NCBI GenBank assembly: GCA_003453215.1
Contig: DMMB01000004.1
Coordinates: forward strand, 660 to 33,650
Origin: Oscillospiraceae bacterium
GTDB lineage: Bacteria > Bacillota > Clostridia > Oscillospirales > Ruminococcaceae
Direction of reading: 5' to 3'
DNA length: 32,991 nucleotides
This document shows positions 32,520 through 32,991 of the stretch, one piece after another. Within the stretch, counting starts at the first letter, position 1, and the number at the start of each line of letters is the position of its first letter. The notes beneath the pieces were generated by a model that saw only the letters and a program-made list of their open reading frames with translations, made no database searches and was not told the DNA's origin. Position numbers and translations under genes: made by a program.

Positions 32520-32991
32520 ATGCCTATGTGGAGACAGGAACCGGCCTGCAAAGATTACCTGTGGGGAGGAGAACGGCTGCGGGACAAGTATCACATCGAA
32601 AGCAGCTGCAAACCGCTGGCAGAAGCCTGGATGCTGAGCTGCCACCCCGACGGGCTGAGCCGCCTGGCCGAAGGAGAATGGCAGGGGATGACGCTGCCGC
32701 AGGCGGCCAAATGCTACAAAGGAAATTTCTTTGGAACGCGGTGTGCGGAATTTGAGGAATTCCCGATGCTGGTGAAGCTGATTGACGCCAAGAAGGATCT
32801 TTCGGTGCAGGTGCACCCGAATGATGCCTATGCCCACCGGGTGGAACACCAAAACGGAAAAGCGGAGATGTGGTATGTGATGGAAGCGGCGCCGGGGGCG
32901 GCCCTTTACTATGGCTTTCGCCGCGCTGTGACCAAAGAGGAAATACAGAACAGCCTGAAAAATAATACCCTGACAGAGCTGCTGCACCGGG
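32520..32991 (+). CDS. manA: Mannose-6-phosphate isomerase, class I (3'-truncated)
   Basis: The first 157 residues are visible and the frame runs off the window end. The Zn-binding residues of type I phosphomannose isomerase are present: Gln97 and His99 in QVHPND and Glu116 in KAEMWYV. YLWGGERLRDKY near the start and PMLVKLIDAKKDLSVQVHP are usual. The enzyme interconverts mannose-6-phosphate and fructose-6-phosphate. AAAAGGAGGG precedes the ATG at 32520; a second in-frame ATG is two codons later. It is the last gene seen in the pcrA run, 21 bp after the U32 gene. Confidence 0.94.
   Translation, partial: MPMWRQEPACKDYLWGGERLRDKYHIESSCKPLAEAWMLSCHPDGLSRLAEGEWQGMTLPQAAKCYKGNFFGTRCAEFEEFPMLVKLIDAKKDLSVQVHPNDAYAHRVEHQNGKAEMWYVMEAAPGAALYYGFRRAVTKEEIQNSLKNNTLTELLHR

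Noticed and set aside
1..32991. CRISPR arrays, insertion sequences, prophage or integron features
   Set aside because: No regularly spaced repeats, transposase, integrase or phage structural genes were seen on either strand.

Overview
The window looks like the chromosome of a low-oxygen Gram-positive Firmicute of the class Clostridia, probably in or near the Oscillospiraceae (Ruminococcaceae). This is inferred from strong AAGGAGG ribosome sites, a V/A-type ATPase operon, a PcrA helicase, ThyX thymidylate synthase, a TM287/288-type heterodimeric ABC exporter, a barnase/barstar pair and a GPH-family sugar symporter. Genus is not resolvable from sequence alone. Coding density is high. I see no insertion sequences, phage genes, CRISPR arrays, rRNA or clear pseudogenes.

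Layout. (1) 2-4725, + strand: the 3' half of a V-type ATPase operon, subunits C (5'-truncated), F, A, B, D, ended by a bidirectional terminator. (2) 4790-6319, - strand: a tRNA-Ala(GGC) gene with its own promoter and terminator, then the branched-chain amino acid carrier BrnQ. (3) 6433-10527, - strand: a marR-ABC-ABC operon for a heterodimeric exporter, with an 18-bp palindrome against the marR -10 box that suggests autoregulation. (4) 10762-18214, + strand: an operon joined by 4-8 bp overlaps or 3-bp gaps. It encodes a secreted barnase-like RNase, its barstar-like inhibitor, GH1, GH13 and GH36 glycosidases and a GPH sugar:cation symporter. (5) 18314-24322: the aspartate-to-threonine pathway, with thrC-thrB on the - strand divergent from hom-ask-asd on the + strand. 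The shared control region holds overlapping divergent promoters and a perfect 13-bp-arm inverted repeat. (6) 24323-24815: a 493-bp gap with the asd terminator, a strong candidate small RNA gene with its own promoter and terminator, and AT-rich palindromes before pcrA. (7) 24816 to the end, + strand: a tightly packed run of pcrA, thyX, a tiny two-helix membrane protein, tmk, a DUF2156 protein, a GNAT acetyltransferase, a DJ-1/PfpI protein, a U32 protein and the start of manA.

How the genes work together. The glycosidases have no signal peptides, so oligosaccharides would be imported intact by the GPH symporter and cut in the cytoplasm into galactose and glucose. Ask, Asd, Hom, ThrB and ThrC make a complete aspartate-to-threonine route. 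ThyX and Tmk make dTMP and then dTDP. The most unusual points are the barnase/barstar pair built into the front of a sugar-utilisation operon, the unassigned small RNA, and the thr-region inverted repeat.
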